Positions 14,950-23,319 of a stretch of DNA of 30,632 bases are shown here, one piece after another. Under the pieces are notes generated by a model, which saw only the letters and a program-made list of their open reading frames with translations, was not told the DNA's origin and searched no databases. The position numbers and the translations under genes are program-made. Each line of letters begins with the position of its first letter. Within the stretch, counting starts at the first letter, position 1. The DNA is from JBDTME01 sp964583795 (GTDB taxonomy: Bacteria > Patescibacteriota > Microgenomatia > UBA1400 > PJMF01): contig CAZOWX010000023.1 of assembly GCA_964583795.1 (NCBI GenBank), forward strand, positions 1 to 30,632, written 5' to 3'.

Positions 14950-16914
14950 ATGAATTTAAAAAAGAGTTACATCAAGATAGCTGCTTGTTTTCTGGGTGTA
15001 GTTGGGGCAATTATTTTCCCTTCGCAAGCCAAGGCGGAGAAATCCTACACTATCGATAGCGTTAAGATTAAGGCAGAGCTTCACCCTGATGGTTCGATGA
15101 GTGTCGATGAGGAGCGTGTGTACAACTTTCATGGAGATTTTTCGTATGCGTATGAGTATATCGATAAACATCCGGATCAGTCCAAAAAGCCAGGTAGAAC
15201 GGAAAGTTACAAATTATCAAACTTTCAAGTAAGCGATGAAACTTCAGAGTATCAGGAAACATCGCAATCAGCTGATGATCAAGCAAAATGGGAGCGTATT
15301 AAACAATTTTATGTGTCTGATGAGGCAAGCCGATACTATATTAAATGGTTTTATTTGGTGAGTGATCAGAAAAAAACATTTCATGTACGCTACACTGTCG
15401 ATAATGCCGTGACCAAGCATTCGGATGTAGATGAGTTGTACTGGAAATTTATTGGAACTGACTGGGATCTAGTGCAAAGTAATGTTTCTGTTGAGTTAAC
15501 TTTGCCTGAAGGGATTGATGGGACGCAAATTCAAGCATGGATGCATGGAGTCCTCAACGGTACAGTAGCGATCCCTACCGCGACAACGGTCACTTTTGTG
15601 ACTCCTCTGGTGCGTTCCAGCCAATTTGTGGAAGGTCGAGTGATTGTACCCAAGGAGACGTTTGTTGGTGGAGCAAGTGGCAGCTTGTCTAAGCAGGAAA
15701 TTATTGATCAAGAAACTGGTTTTATTTTAGAAACGAAAGCAAAAAAAGTGGGGAATACGGCACTGTATTATGGTGCTATTGGTGTAGTGCTTGCATGTTC
15801 AGGATACATGCTTTTCCTATTCAAGAAATCATACGATACGTTCGTGCAGTATGGAAAAGATATTCCATTACCAGAAGTCAATTTAGCGGGGACGCTTTGG
15901 GAGCCCCCTAGTGACACCAATCCTGTGCAAGTAGAACAGCTTATTGCTGGGAAAGAGATTGTGAGTCCGCAGTCATTTACCGCTACAGTGCTGTCACTCG
16001 TTCAAAAACGAGTGTACAAAATGGTCCAAAGTAGAGAGAAATCGGGTTTTTTCAGAAAAGAGTATACTTATGCGCTTGCAGCAGGAACCAAACAAGGGAG
16101 TGCTCTGTTGACAACTACGGTTGAGGCTGCTGTGTGGAGGTTCTTGGAGACCATTCCCAAAAGACAATTTGAATCGGTCGATGGAGCTGTAAAAGCTTTA
16201 CAACTTAAAGACATTATCTCGTACTGTCAGCGCTATAAGCAAACTGCATACCGCAAATTTCAAGCACTCAAAAAATATGGTTTGGAGCGAAATGTTCAGG
16301 ATGGGTTTTTTGACAGCGTTTCTCATGAGCGTGCTAAAAAAGCTTTTGGCATTAGTAGGATGGTAGTGTTAGAAGGAATCATGGGCGCTGTATTGATTTA
16401 TGCAGTCCCTTTGACTCAAGGAGTAGGCGCAGCGTTGCCCTTGATCACCTTTGCAGGGTTGGGTATTGGGGTGATGAGTATGGTAGCGACGGCTTTGTTT
16501 CAGTCGTTTGGTGAGAAACGAACTGAAAAAGGCGCTAAAGAAGCGGCAGAGTGGCTAGCATTCAAGAAGCATATGAAAGATTACGAGCAAACCAAAAAGT
16601 ATCCGATTGACTCGGTTATTTTGTGGGAAAAGTACCTCGTATATGGGACTCTCTTTGGTATATCGGCCAAAGCGTTATCACAGTTTCCAGTGAAGTTTTC
16701 GCCTGAAGATCAACGATTAGCAAGTACCTACTGGGCCGGTTCTGCTATGAGTTCAAGTTCTTTTTCACAAGGCATTGCTTCAATGAGTACTGCAATTTCA
16801 TCGTTGTCTGCAGCTTCTACCGCTGGATACGGAGCTGCTGGTGTCAGTTCATCCGGTAGCTCATCAGGTGGGGGTGGAGGAGGCGGTGGCGGCGGCGGTG
16901 GTGGTGCAGGGTAG
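14950..16914 (+). CDS. DUF2207 membrane protein with poly-Gly tail
   Basis: 654 aa. It has a signal peptide (~1-31, ending QAKA). An outer DUF2207 domain follows (SYTIDSVKIKAELHPDGSMSVDEERVYNF, later FHVRYTVDNAV and ELYWKFIGTDWD). There is a membrane span near residue 275. A cytoplasmic domain of ~200 residues contains QLIAGKEIVSPQSFTATVLSLVQKRVY, the family's winged-helix-like part. Two more spans lie near 475-530. The low-complexity Ser/Gly tail ends in ~13 consecutive Gly, a DUF2207 habit. Function is unknown. The start is chosen by AGGAG ten bases upstream; a TATACC box lies 35 nt upstream. The gene may also be read through from tal, 60 bp away. Confidence 0.88.
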   Translation: MNLKKSYIKIAACFLGVVGAIIFPSQAKAEKSYTIDSVKIKAELHPDGSMSVDEERVYNFHGDFSYAYEYIDKHPDQSKKPGRTESYKLSNFQVSDETSEYQETSQSADDQAKWERIKQFYVSDEASRYYIKWFYLVSDQKKTFHVRYTVDNAVTKHSDVDELYWKFIGTDWDLVQSNVSVELTLPEGIDGTQIQAWMHGVLNGTVAIPTATTVTFVTPLVRSSQFVEGRVIVPKETFVGGASGSLSKQEIIDQETGFILETKAKKVGNTALYYGAIGVVLACSGYMLFLFKKSYDTFVQYGKDIPLPEVNLAGTLWEPPSDTNPVQVEQLIAGKEIVSPQSFTATVLSLVQKRVYKMVQSREKSGFFRKEYTYALAAGTKQGSALLTTTVEAAVWRFLETIPKRQFESVDGAVKALQLKDIISYCQRYKQTAYRKFQALKKYGLERNVQDGFFDSVSHERAKKAFGISRMVVLEGIMGAVLIYAVPLTQGVGAALPLITFAGLGIGVMSMVATALFQSFGEKRTEKGAKEAAEWLAFKKHMKDYEQTKKYPIDSVILWEKYLVYGTLFGISAKALSQFPVKFSPEDQRLASTYWAGSAMSSSSFSQGIASMSTAISSLSAASTAGYGAAGVSSSGSSSGGGGGGGGGGGGGAG

Positions 16915-16986
16915 AATGTTGGACTGATGTGTGCTCAAACAGGAAATTTTCTATAAACTACTCAACTATAAACCAGAAACGAAAAT

Positions 16987-17385
16987 ATGAATGACATGAA
17001 GCAAAAACCAGAAGGCTATTGGAAACAAAAACTCACCCCGCAGCAGTATCACGTTCTTCGTGAACAAGGCACAGAAGCTCCATTCACGGGAAAGTTCGAG
17101 GCCCATGACGAAAAGGGAATGTATACCTGTGCAGCATGTGGGGCAGAGTTATTTTCATCAAAACACAAATTTCATTCTGGTAGTGGATGGCCCAGTTTTG
17201 ACCAAGCCGTCGATCAAAATAAAGTTGAGTTATTTGAAGATGACTCTCATGGGATGCATCGAGTTGAAGTGCGCTGTAGCAATTGTGGAGGTCATTTAGG
17301 GCATGTGTTTGATGATGGTCCTAGTACGACTGGCAAAAGATTTTGCATTAATTCGTGTTCGTTGGGGTTTGAAAAGGGGAAGTAA
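16987..17385 (+). CDS. msrB: peptide-methionine (R)-S-oxide reductase MsrB
   Basis: Reduces methionine-R-sulfoxide in proteins. 132 aa, the usual length for a stand-alone cytoplasmic MsrB. Zinc cysteines are C48/C51 (CAAC) and C97/C100 (CSNC). Other marks are HSGSGWPSF, VRCSNCGGHLGHVFDDGP and the catalytic Cys in RFCINSCSL (C120). The usual NSASL is NSCSL here, adding C124 close to the catalytic Cys. There is no signal peptide. An in-frame ATG lies nine bases downstream. TATAAA at 16967 is a possible -10 with a leader of about 7 nt. Confidence 0.96.
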   Translation: MNDMKQKPEGYWKQKLTPQQYHVLREQGTEAPFTGKFEAHDEKGMYTCAACGAELFSSKHKFHSGSGWPSFDQAVDQNKVELFEDDSHGMHRVEVRCSNCGGHLGHVFDDGPSTTGKRFCINSCSLGFEKGK

Positions 17386-17445
17386 TTCGTTGTTTCGTTT
17401 GTTGGTTGGTTAATTGTTTTTTCAAACTTTAAGTTTTTGTGAACA

Positions 17446-17480
17446 GTTGTTGGGTTGTTGTGTGGTTAAGTTGTTATGTG
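17446..17480 (-). repeat. AACnnAAC octamer array, minus orientation
   Basis: On the minus strand: CACATAAC, AACTTAAC, CACACAAC, AACCCAAC, AAC. It sits in the 290-bp gap between convergent msrB and the cupin gene; that gap also holds the two hairpins at 17558 and 17611 and no gene. Confidence 0.8.
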
Positions 17481-17557
17481 TTTCGGTCAAATTTGTACTT
17501 CCGTACCCTTTTGTTGTTTTGCTCATCTTTCAAAGCAATAAAAACTAAAAAGTCGTC

Positions 17558-17578
17558 ATCCTGAACTCGTTTCAGGAT
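17558..17578. repeat. REP-like hairpin
   Basis: ATCCTGAA and TTCAGGAT form a perfect 8-bp stem around CTCGT, flanked by GTC on the left and CTG on the right. This kind of GTCATCCTGAA...TTCAGGATCT palindrome is a familiar dispersed intergenic repeat in bacteria; only one full copy lies in this window. Confidence 0.55.
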
Positions 17579-17610
17579 CTGTAGTCTGCTTTCTTTTTTC
17601 CCTGAACTAC

Positions 17611-17652
17611 CAAGATTTTTGTTATAACGAAACGTTATAACAGAAATTCTTG
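17611..17652. terminator. long AT-rich hairpin between convergent genes
   Basis: GTTATAACG-AAA-CGTTATAAC is a perfect 9-bp stem with a 3-nt loop, extended outward by further pairing up to CAAGA/TCTTG (about 19 bp with a bulge). It lies just past the end of the cupin gene and 225 bp after msrB. It is a candidate bidirectional terminator, though it lacks a GC-rich stem. Confidence 0.45.
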
Positions 17653-17674
17653 AAAATTTTGCGAAGTGGCTGCT

Positions 17675-18190
17675 TTATCGTCCGTAGTCATCCTGTACCC
17701 TAACAATGTCATCCTCTTCAGAGGGCAACTCAGGGTCTGTATGCTTCCATATCTCGGCAACCAATCCCCAGTTGTCAGCACCCATGAGTCGGTGTCGAAT
17801 TTCTTTGTCATGTTCAATCAGCTCGCCAGTTTGGTGCCAAGTTGGCTTGGTTTGATCGTCACTAGTATTTTGCATCACGCCAATTGGTCCGAAAAGCACT
17901 TTCCAGACTTCGGCTCTGCGGTGGTGATACTGCCAAGATAAACGAGCATTGGGAGCGACAAGCAAAAACTTTGGGCGCAATTTTTGTTCGGAGGTTTTTA
18001 AGCTAGAGTGTTCAGGAAAAAACAAATCAATAAATTCATTGAGGTTTTCATCTGCTATGCGAAAGTAACCACCCCAAGGTTTGTTAAAGTCTTCTTCAGC
18101 AATACCCCAGTTTTTTTCGGCAATAAAATCAACTAGTGCTAGTTTGGCCTCGGTTTTATCGGTGATGAATGAGAATTGATTGAAGTTCAT
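17675..18190 (-). CDS. cupin protein resembling type II mannose-6-phosphate isomerase
   Basis: 171 aa, a single cupin. KPWGGYFRI, LSWQYHHRRAEVWKVLFGPIGV and the C-terminal EEDDIVRVQDDYGR match the isomerase half of bifunctional mannose-1-P guanylyltransferase/mannose-6-P isomerases (RPWG..., QxHHxRxEhW, GEDDIVRxxDxYGR). The nucleotidyltransferase half is absent. Metal ligands would be the His pair and Glu in YHHRRAE and a His in EIRHRLMG. The product would be mannose-6-P or a related sugar phosphate for surface glycans (inference). A TGCTAAAAT box lies ~36 nt upstream of the ATG. Confidence 0.75.
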   Translation of the reverse strand: MNFNQFSFITDKTEAKLALVDFIAEKNWGIAEEDFNKPWGGYFRIADENLNEFIDLFFPEHSSLKTSEQKLRPKFLLVAPNARLSWQYHHRRAEVWKVLFGPIGVMQNTSDDQTKPTWHQTGELIEHDKEIRHRLMGADNWGLVAEIWKHTDPELPSEEDDIVRVQDDYGR

Positions 18191-18243
18191 AGGTATTGTT
18201 GTTGGGGTATTATTGTTAGGAAATGAATTTTAGCATATCACAT

Positions 18244-19422
18244 TTATGCTTTTAAAAACTCAATAAGTGTTTTTTCTAAGCTCACCATATCTTCAATATA
18301 GGCAAACTCACCAACAGCGTGCATCAGCGTATCACCACGAGCAATTCCAATGCCAAAATGTGGTAGATTAAGCTGTTTTGCCCAGTGTGCGGCTGGGGTT
18401 GACCCCATGACACCAAATTTCCCTGAATGTTTTGAGAATTTTTTATAAATAGTGTTAAGAGTATTTGCTTCGGGATGATCAGAGACGTACCCTTCAAACT
18501 CAACTTTCACTTCAAGTTTAGTATTTAACTGGTGTGTATGACTAAACTGCTCAAAACGTTTAAAAATTTCCAACTTTTCCGCTTTGACGTCTTGTTCAGG
18601 AATAAACCGGTAATCAACGCTCAGATGGCAAATATCGGGAATGACGTTTGCAGCTGTGCCGCCATTGATCATATTGACGTTGCAGCGGGCAGTGATTGAA
18701 TCCGTTTGAGACGAGGGAAAGGGAGCAATCGCACTTTTCACTCGTTCTTGCTTCTTTTTTTCATTAGCAAAAAACTGTAAGAGTAACTGCGCTTGTTCGA
18801 TGGAGTTCACGCCCAGGTGACTAGCAGCGCTATGGGCAGACTTCCCGTGGATAGTGACATTCAGCTGCATGCAACCTAAATGTGCAACGGTGATTCCTCC
18901 AGCAAACGTATCAGGATCAAAAATGATTGTGTCTTTGGGCAAATCCAATTTGGAGCTGAGAAATTCTAGCTGAGCTCTTTGATCAGTTTCTTCATCAGTC
19001 GTAGCAAGAAAAATAATGTTGAATCGCAAACGTTCACGGTGTAATCTTTCCAAGGCTGATAGAACAACCGCAGTAGAACCCTTGTGGTCACAAGCTCCTC
19101 GACCATAAACTTTGTTCTCGTCATGAGAAAATGTAAACGCTCCATCATACGTTGCAGGAACAACGTCGATGTGATTGTAAATGACTAATGTTGGCAAGTC
19201 TCTTTTAGCAGCTTTCTTGGCGATTAAGTGAATCCGGTTTGGTAATTTTGTGACTGAAGAAGGCATTGGTACCGTCTCACAATCAAAACCAATGTCTGAC
19301 AAATAATCCTGAATCAATTCAATGGCTTTGGGATAGTACTTGCCATCTTCTCGTGAAGTATCCAGTTCAATGTACCGTTTGAGAAATTCATTTGCCGTAG
19401 GAGTAAGTGGAAGTGATTTCAT
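18244..19422 (-). CDS. M20-family metallopeptidase/deacylase (ArgE/DapE/CPG2 type)
   Basis: 392 aa. Di-zinc site residues are visible in order: YNHIDVVPA (H84, D86), GRGACDHKGS (D112), TTDEETD (E144/E145), FDPDTF (D169 or D171) and a C-terminal TLMHAVGEF His. The dimerisation domain is in the middle (LNVTIHGKSAHSAASHLGVNSIEQA). The substrate cannot be assigned: dipeptides, acyl amino acids or succinyl-diaminopimelate are all possible, and no biosynthetic neighbours help. There is no signal peptide, so it is cytoplasmic. A TGT-TATAAT extended -10 lies 19 nt before the ATG. Confidence 0.9.
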   Translation of the reverse strand: MKSLPLTPTANEFLKRYIELDTSREDGKYYPKAIELIQDYLSDIGFDCETVPMPSSVTKLPNRIHLIAKKAAKRDLPTLVIYNHIDVVPATYDGAFTFSHDENKVYGRGACDHKGSTAVVLSALERLHRERLRFNIIFLATTDEETDQRAQLEFLSSKLDLPKDTIIFDPDTFAGGITVAHLGCMQLNVTIHGKSAHSAASHLGVNSIEQAQLLLQFFANEKKKQERVKSAIAPFPSSQTDSITARCNVNMINGGTAANVIPDICHLSVDYRFIPEQDVKAEKLEIFKRFEQFSHTHQLNTKLEVKVEFEGYVSDHPEANTLNTIYKKFSKHSGKFGVMGSTPAAHWAKQLNLPHFGIGIARGDTLMHAVGEFAYIEDMVSLEKTLIEFLKA

Positions 19423-19441
19423 AAATTAATGAATGAAAGCT

Positions 19442-19450
19442 ATTATAACA
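19442..19450 (-). promoter_or_regulatory. extended -10 of the M20 peptidase gene
   Basis: TGT-TATAAT, ending 19 nt before the ATG; a leader of about 12 nt without a Shine-Dalgarno. Confidence 0.6.
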
Positions 19451-19508
19451 ACCATCACTAAGAAGTGAAGGTTATGGGTTAACAACAACTTATCTACCCA
19501 GCAGACAG

Positions 19509-19542
19509 ACCCAACAACATAACCACTCAATTACATAACAAC
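19509..19542 (+). repeat. AACnnAAC octamer array
   Basis: ACCCAAC, AACATAAC, CACTCAAT, TACATAAC, AAC in 8-bp register, upstream of the cyclase gene. Confidence 0.75.
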
Positions 19543-19621
19543 TCAGTGACCTGCTCTGTACACTCCACATTCCTTCTGATATGTTACATCATATACCAGT
19601 TTGATTTACCCATGCGGTTTT

Positions 19622-20659
19622 ATGCCTTTCAACAAACGCTTTCAAATTTTTATTTTCTACTACGCCATTGTATTAATCCTAATCGGGTTGAGCGTTTTTT
19701 ATAATGTTTTTGGCGCACAGTCGCAACTTTTTGAGAATGCAATTTCTAATTTTATTCAATTACGTTCAGGTGAACTTGTCACATTGCCAGTTTGGGGTGT
19801 GATGGGGGTATCCTTTTTCTTTGCACTTGTTCCTTCTTTCATTTTACTCAGTTTTAAAAACCGAACTGCATTGTTTCTTTTAATCATTTCACTTCTTCTG
19901 GGAGCAGGTTCTTGGTGGTGGGCACTACAGCAAACTCACGTAATATATCCGCTGGTGTATAGTCTAGGGAGTTTTGGAATTGGAACGATAATGGGAGTTT
20001 TTTTGAAAATGATTTTTTCTTCAGCTGAGAAAGATTTTTTACGTCAGGCTTTTTCTCAATTTGTTTCTGAAGATATGCTCAAAGAGTTGCTTCGTAATCC
20101 TGATAAGTTGCGATTGACTGGTAAAGAACACGATATTACAGTGTTATTTCTGGATATCCGGGGATTTACAGCATTTAGTGAGAAAAAGTCGCCAGCAATT
20201 GTGGTAAATCGCCTCAATGAACTACTCGAAATAGTAACTCAAGTTATTGTGAATCACGATGGCACTGTCGATAAGTATATTGGTGACGCGGTCATGGCAA
20301 TGTGGGGGGCTCCAGCGGCTGATAAAAAGCAAGCCACGAAAGCGATCAAAGCAGCAATTGAAATTCGCCGAAAGATTGAGTCAGATACCGATTTTAAAGT
20401 CGGTGTTGGCATTAATTACGGGAAAGCTATTATTGGAAATATTGGGTCCAGTAAGCGGTTTGACTACACCGCAATTGGCGATACCGTAAACACTGCTTCC
20501 AGGATCGAGAGTTTGACTAAGTCACTTGGTCAAAGCATAGTTGTTTCCGAGTCGGTCTTGAAGAAAGTACACGCAGAAAAAAGCGAGTTTGATGTCAAAG
20601 ACCTAGGCTTAGTGATGGTCAAGGGCAAACAGCAGAAAATTCACGTTTTTGGACTATAG
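19622..20659 (+). CDS. membrane-bound class III adenylate/guanylate cyclase
   Basis: 345 aa. Four hydrophobic segments (residues ~8-30, 55-78, 82-100, 108-131) are followed by FSQFVSEDMLKELLRNPDKLRLTGKEHDITVLFLDIRGFT. This is the usual joint between the membrane part of CHASE2-type cyclases and the catalytic domain. Both metal Asp are present (D178 in LDIRGF, D222 in KYIGDAVMAMWGAP). So are the substrate Lys (K218) and the transition-state Asn/Arg in GDTVNTASR (~N290, R294). Length and positions suggest an active homodimeric enzyme, more likely making cAMP; the CHASE2 sensor domain itself is missing. An in-frame TTG at 19601 is an alternative start. It ends tail-to-tail with the EEP gene, overlapping 6 bp. 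Confidence 0.9.
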   Translation: MPFNKRFQIFIFYYAIVLILIGLSVFYNVFGAQSQLFENAISNFIQLRSGELVTLPVWGVMGVSFFFALVPSFILLSFKNRTALFLLIISLLLGAGSWWWALQQTHVIYPLVYSLGSFGIGTIMGVFLKMIFSSAEKDFLRQAFSQFVSEDMLKELLRNPDKLRLTGKEHDITVLFLDIRGFTAFSEKKSPAIVVNRLNELLEIVTQVIVNHDGTVDKYIGDAVMAMWGAPAADKKQATKAIKAAIEIRRKIESDTDFKVGVGINYGKAIIGNIGSSKRFDYTAIGDTVNTASRIESLTKSLGQSIVVSESVLKKVHAEKSEFDVKDLGLVMVKGKQQKIHVFGL

Positions 20660-21388
20660 CGGGGTTTCAACAATTGAAAAGACCGCTTGGTGATCACTAA
20701 CTGAGTCAATCACCTCAACATGGTTTACTGTTAACTGTGGAGTGGTAAACAGTCCATCAACCACAAACTGAATTCCTGGTGATCTGTGTAGTTTCTGATC
20801 GATAGTAGTAGTGATTTCAGGTGGAATATTATCTTTGTATCGATTTGCTAGGCGCGAAAACACTGACTTTCCTCTGGGTGCATTAAAGTCACCGGTCAAG
20901 ACCAGTGGTGTGTACGGCCAAAGTGCTTTTAACATGCCATCCATGTGTTGGTGTTGGAGTTCAGAAACAGCGCCGTGATTGGTCCAAGTAAAATGAGTTG
21001 TGGCAACATAAAAAAACTGTTGATCAGTGCCTATTTTTGCCACAAGAACAACTCGATTGGTGTGATTTGGATCTGATTCACAGACGGGAACATGATTTAA
21101 ACTGCCTGCGTACGCATGCATACTCAGACTTGCAACATTTTTTTTAGAAAATAGAGCAATGCCCCACTCACCTCTGGTGCTTAATCGGAAATCATTTGGG
21201 AATTCAACTCGAAAGAGTGGTACAAACTGAGCTCGAACATGAAGCAATTGTTCAAAAATATGTAAATCATCTTTAAAAATTTCCTGAACACAAAAAATAT
21301 CCGGTTTCTTATTTTGCAGTAACTTGGTGACTCGATTTAAGTGATTATCGCCCTCAATATTGAGCGACAAGATAGAAGTGGCAGGCAT
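20654..21388 (-). CDS. endonuclease/exonuclease/phosphatase-family protein
   Basis: 244 aa, one EEP fold. Visible: LSLNIEGDNH (metal Asn), DIFCVQEI (metal Glu), THFTWTNHG, LVLTGDFNAPRG (Asp/Asn pair) and the catalytic SVSDHQAV at the end. The substrate could be a nucleic acid, phosphoinositide-like lipid or other phosphodiester. There is no signal peptide. The start at 21388 is set by TACAAT ending 7 nt upstream; the longer frame from 21499 runs through the intergenic octamer arrays. Confidence 0.85.
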   Translation of the reverse strand: MPATSILSLNIEGDNHLNRVTKLLQNKKPDIFCVQEIFKDDLHIFEQLLHVRAQFVPLFRVEFPNDFRLSTRGEWGIALFSKKNVASLSMHAYAGSLNHVPVCESDPNHTNRVVLVAKIGTDQQFFYVATTHFTWTNHGAVSELQHQHMDGMLKALWPYTPLVLTGDFNAPRGKSVFSRLANRYKDNIPPEITTTIDQKLHRSPGIQFVVDGLFTTPQLTVNHVEVIDSVSDHQAVFSIVETPL

Positions 21389-21395
21389 GCCTTTT

Positions 21396-21401
21396 ATTGT
21401 A
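21396..21401 (-). promoter_or_regulatory. -10 box of the EEP gene
   Basis: TACAAT on the minus strand, 7 nt before ATG 21388. Confidence 0.5.
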
Positions 21402-21433
21402 GCTGAGTAGTGGGACAAAGGAAGAAGGAAATA

Positions 21434-21508
21434 TGTTGTTGTGTGGTTAGGTTGTTGGGTTGTTGTGCCGGTGATTGCAACATCACAACTACTCAACAAC
21501 CCAACACC
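21434..21508. repeat. two facing AACnnAAC arrays forming an inverted repeat
   Basis: A minus-oriented array (21434-21468) faces a plus-oriented one (21484-21508). GTTGGGTTGTTG (21454-21465) and CAACAACCCAAC (21494-21505) are a perfect 12-bp inverted repeat separated by 28 bp. It sits between the divergent EEP and response-regulator promoters. Confidence 0.75.
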
Positions 21509-21544
21509 TTTTTACTCATTTCAGCGGTTTTTCAGGCAAGAGTG

Positions 21545-21550
21545 TACAAT
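21545..21550 (+). promoter_or_regulatory. -10 box of the two-component operon
   Basis: TACAAT ending 9 nt before ATG 21560; leader of two or three nt at most. Confidence 0.5.
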
Positions 21551-21559
21551 ATCTTGTAT

Positions 21560-22234
21560 ATGAGAGTCCTTGTAGTCGAAGACGAGCAGCGCATTGCCAG
21601 GTCAATCAAAAAAGGCCTTGAACTTGAGCATTATGCGGTTGACTTGGCATTTACTGGTAGTGAAGGATATGCAAAAGCATCAACGGAAGAGTACGATGTG
21701 ATTGTTCTTGATTTAATGTTGCCGGAAATGAATGGTGAAGAAGTTTGCAAAAAACTGAGAGCAGAAAAAAATCGCTCGCCCATTTTAATGTTAACAGCGA
21801 AGAGTCAGACTGAGGAAAAAGTCGCTGGGTTGGACTCTGGAGCTGATGATTACCTAACCAAACCGTTTTCGTTTGAGGAACTCTTGGCTCGCTTGCGGGC
21901 TTTGACGAGACGGCCGAAACAACTACTTGATTCAGTTTTAACGTGTGAAACGCTAAGCCTTGATGTTCATCATTTTTCAGTTGAGCGCAGTGGTAAAAAA
22001 ATTGCAGTTTCAAGCAAGGAATTTGCGTTACTTGAATACTTACTGCGTAACCAAAAAAAGATTTTAACCAAAGATCAAATTATTCGTCATGTTTGGGATT
22101 ACGATGCTGATATCTTGCCAAATACGGTAGAGGTCTATATTCGCAATCTTCGGAAAAAAGTGGATGAACCATTTGCATCTGAACCTGAACTGATTCATAC
22201 TGTTCGAGGTTTTGGCTATAAGTTGGGCGAGTAA
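21560..22234 (+). CDS. OmpR/PhoB-family response regulator
   Basis: 224 aa. The receiver domain has acidic pair VVEDE, phosphoacceptor D51 in VIVLDLMLPEMNG, LMLTAKS and DYLTKPF. A winged-helix DNA-binding domain spans ~125-224, with SSKEFALLEYLLRNQKKILTKDQIIRHVWDYDAD, NTVEVYIRNLRKKVD and IHTVRGFGYKLGE. The start is at the MRVLVVEDE Met; the frame extends further upstream only through intergenic repeats. It is followed by its histidine kinase. Confidence 0.95.
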   Translation: MRVLVVEDEQRIARSIKKGLELEHYAVDLAFTGSEGYAKASTEEYDVIVLDLMLPEMNGEEVCKKLRAEKNRSPILMLTAKSQTEEKVAGLDSGADDYLTKPFSFEELLARLRALTRRPKQLLDSVLTCETLSLDVHHFSVERSGKKIAVSSKEFALLEYLLRNQKKILTKDQIIRHVWDYDADILPNTVEVYIRNLRKKVDEPFASEPELIHTVRGFGYKLGE

Positions 22235-22275
22235 TTTTTGCATAGGCAAAAAATTTCGCTCTGTGAAAACCAGGA

Positions 22276-23319
22276 ATGTTTCAGAATACCAGACTTAAGC
22301 TCACATTATGGTACATGATGATACTCATATTCATCAGTGTCTGTTTTAGTGCGGTGATTTATCGATTAATGAGTAATGAGGTTGACCGTTTTGCTCGAGC
22401 ACAACAGTTGCGATTTGAACGACGAATGATGACTGGAGTGATTATTCCCTCTGAGGGTCCATTAATTAGTTTTGAGGTGTATGACCCTGATTCAATCGTA
22501 GAGATTAAACATCGGTTGTTATTACTGCTGTTTATCATTAATGCAACAATTTGGTTTATCTCAAGTGGTTTGGCGTATCTATTAGCTGGTAAGACATTGC
22601 GACCGATTCAACTCATGGTGGCTGAACAGCACCGCTTTATCTCAGATGCATCACATGAGCTTAAAACCCCACTCACTTCACTGCGCACAGCATTTGAAGT
22701 ATTTTTGCGAGATGCACACTCAACTTTAGGAGAAGCCAAAGAGCTGATAACTGAAAGTGTTGAGGAAGTTGATAAATTGCAGTCACTGTCCGAACACTTG
22801 CTGCAGCTGGCTCAGTATCAAACACCAAATGGTCGGTCAGCAATGACCAGCGTTGCGTTTGATCAGACAGTGAAGTCTGTTGTGAAGACAATAGCGCCCT
22901 TAGCCAAAAAGAAGTCAGTTATTATTGAAACTCAGTTGCAACCGGTGACGGTGAGAGCGAATAAGTTCGCGCTGTCAGATTTGGTAACGATTTTAGTTGA
23001 TAATGCTGTGAAATACAGTAAACAAAGCACAACAGTTCGAGTGCGCTTGTTAAGCGCTCGAAATTATGGGGAGTTAGTTATTGCTGATGCTGGCATTGGT
23101 ATCGCACAAAAAGATCTACCGCATATTTTTGAGCGATTTTATCGAGCTGATGAAGCACGTTGTAAACAGTTTGTGGGTGGATACGGATTGGGATTAGCCA
23201 TTGCCAAAAAAATTGTTGATTCGCACAACGGGAGTATCACTGTGAAAAGTACAGTTGGTGAAGGAACCACTTTCGTCGTACGTCTTCCAAGAGGAAAAAC
23301 CCCTAAAATAGCTAATTAG
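22276..23319 (+). CDS. sensor histidine kinase
   Basis: 347 aa. Two membrane spans (~8-30 and ~80-104) enclose a short ~50-residue outer loop. The HisKA domain has H127 in FISDASHELKTPLTSLRTA. The HATPase domain contains the N box LVDNAVKYS, G1 ADAGIGIAQKDLPHIFERFYRAD and G2 GGYGLGLAIAKKIV. The small outer loop suggests sensing in or near the membrane. It probably phosphorylates the regulator encoded 41 bp upstream. Its 3' end overlaps the convergent GIY-YIG gene by 4 bp. Confidence 0.95.
   Translation: MFQNTRLKLTLWYMMILIFISVCFSAVIYRLMSNEVDRFARAQQLRFERRMMTGVIIPSEGPLISFEVYDPDSIVEIKHRLLLLLFIINATIWFISSGLAYLLAGKTLRPIQLMVAEQHRFISDASHELKTPLTSLRTAFEVFLRDAHSTLGEAKELITESVEEVDKLQSLSEHLLQLAQYQTPNGRSAMTSVAFDQTVKSVVKTIAPLAKKKSVIIETQLQPVTVRANKFALSDLVTILVDNAVKYSKQSTTVRVRLLSARNYGELVIADAGIGIAQKDLPHIFERFYRADEARCKQFVGGYGLGLAIAKKIVDSHNGSITVKSTVGEGTTFVVRLPRGKTPKIAN

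Noticed and set aside
17686..17740. Further copies of the GTCATCCT...AGGATCTGTA repeat
   Set aside because: This stretch encodes the conserved EEDDIVRVQDDYGR end of the cupin protein; the resemblance to the hairpin at 17558 is explained by coding.
2560..21508. CRISPR array
   Set aside because: The AACnnAAC arrays have 8-bp units with no spacers, and no cas gene is present.
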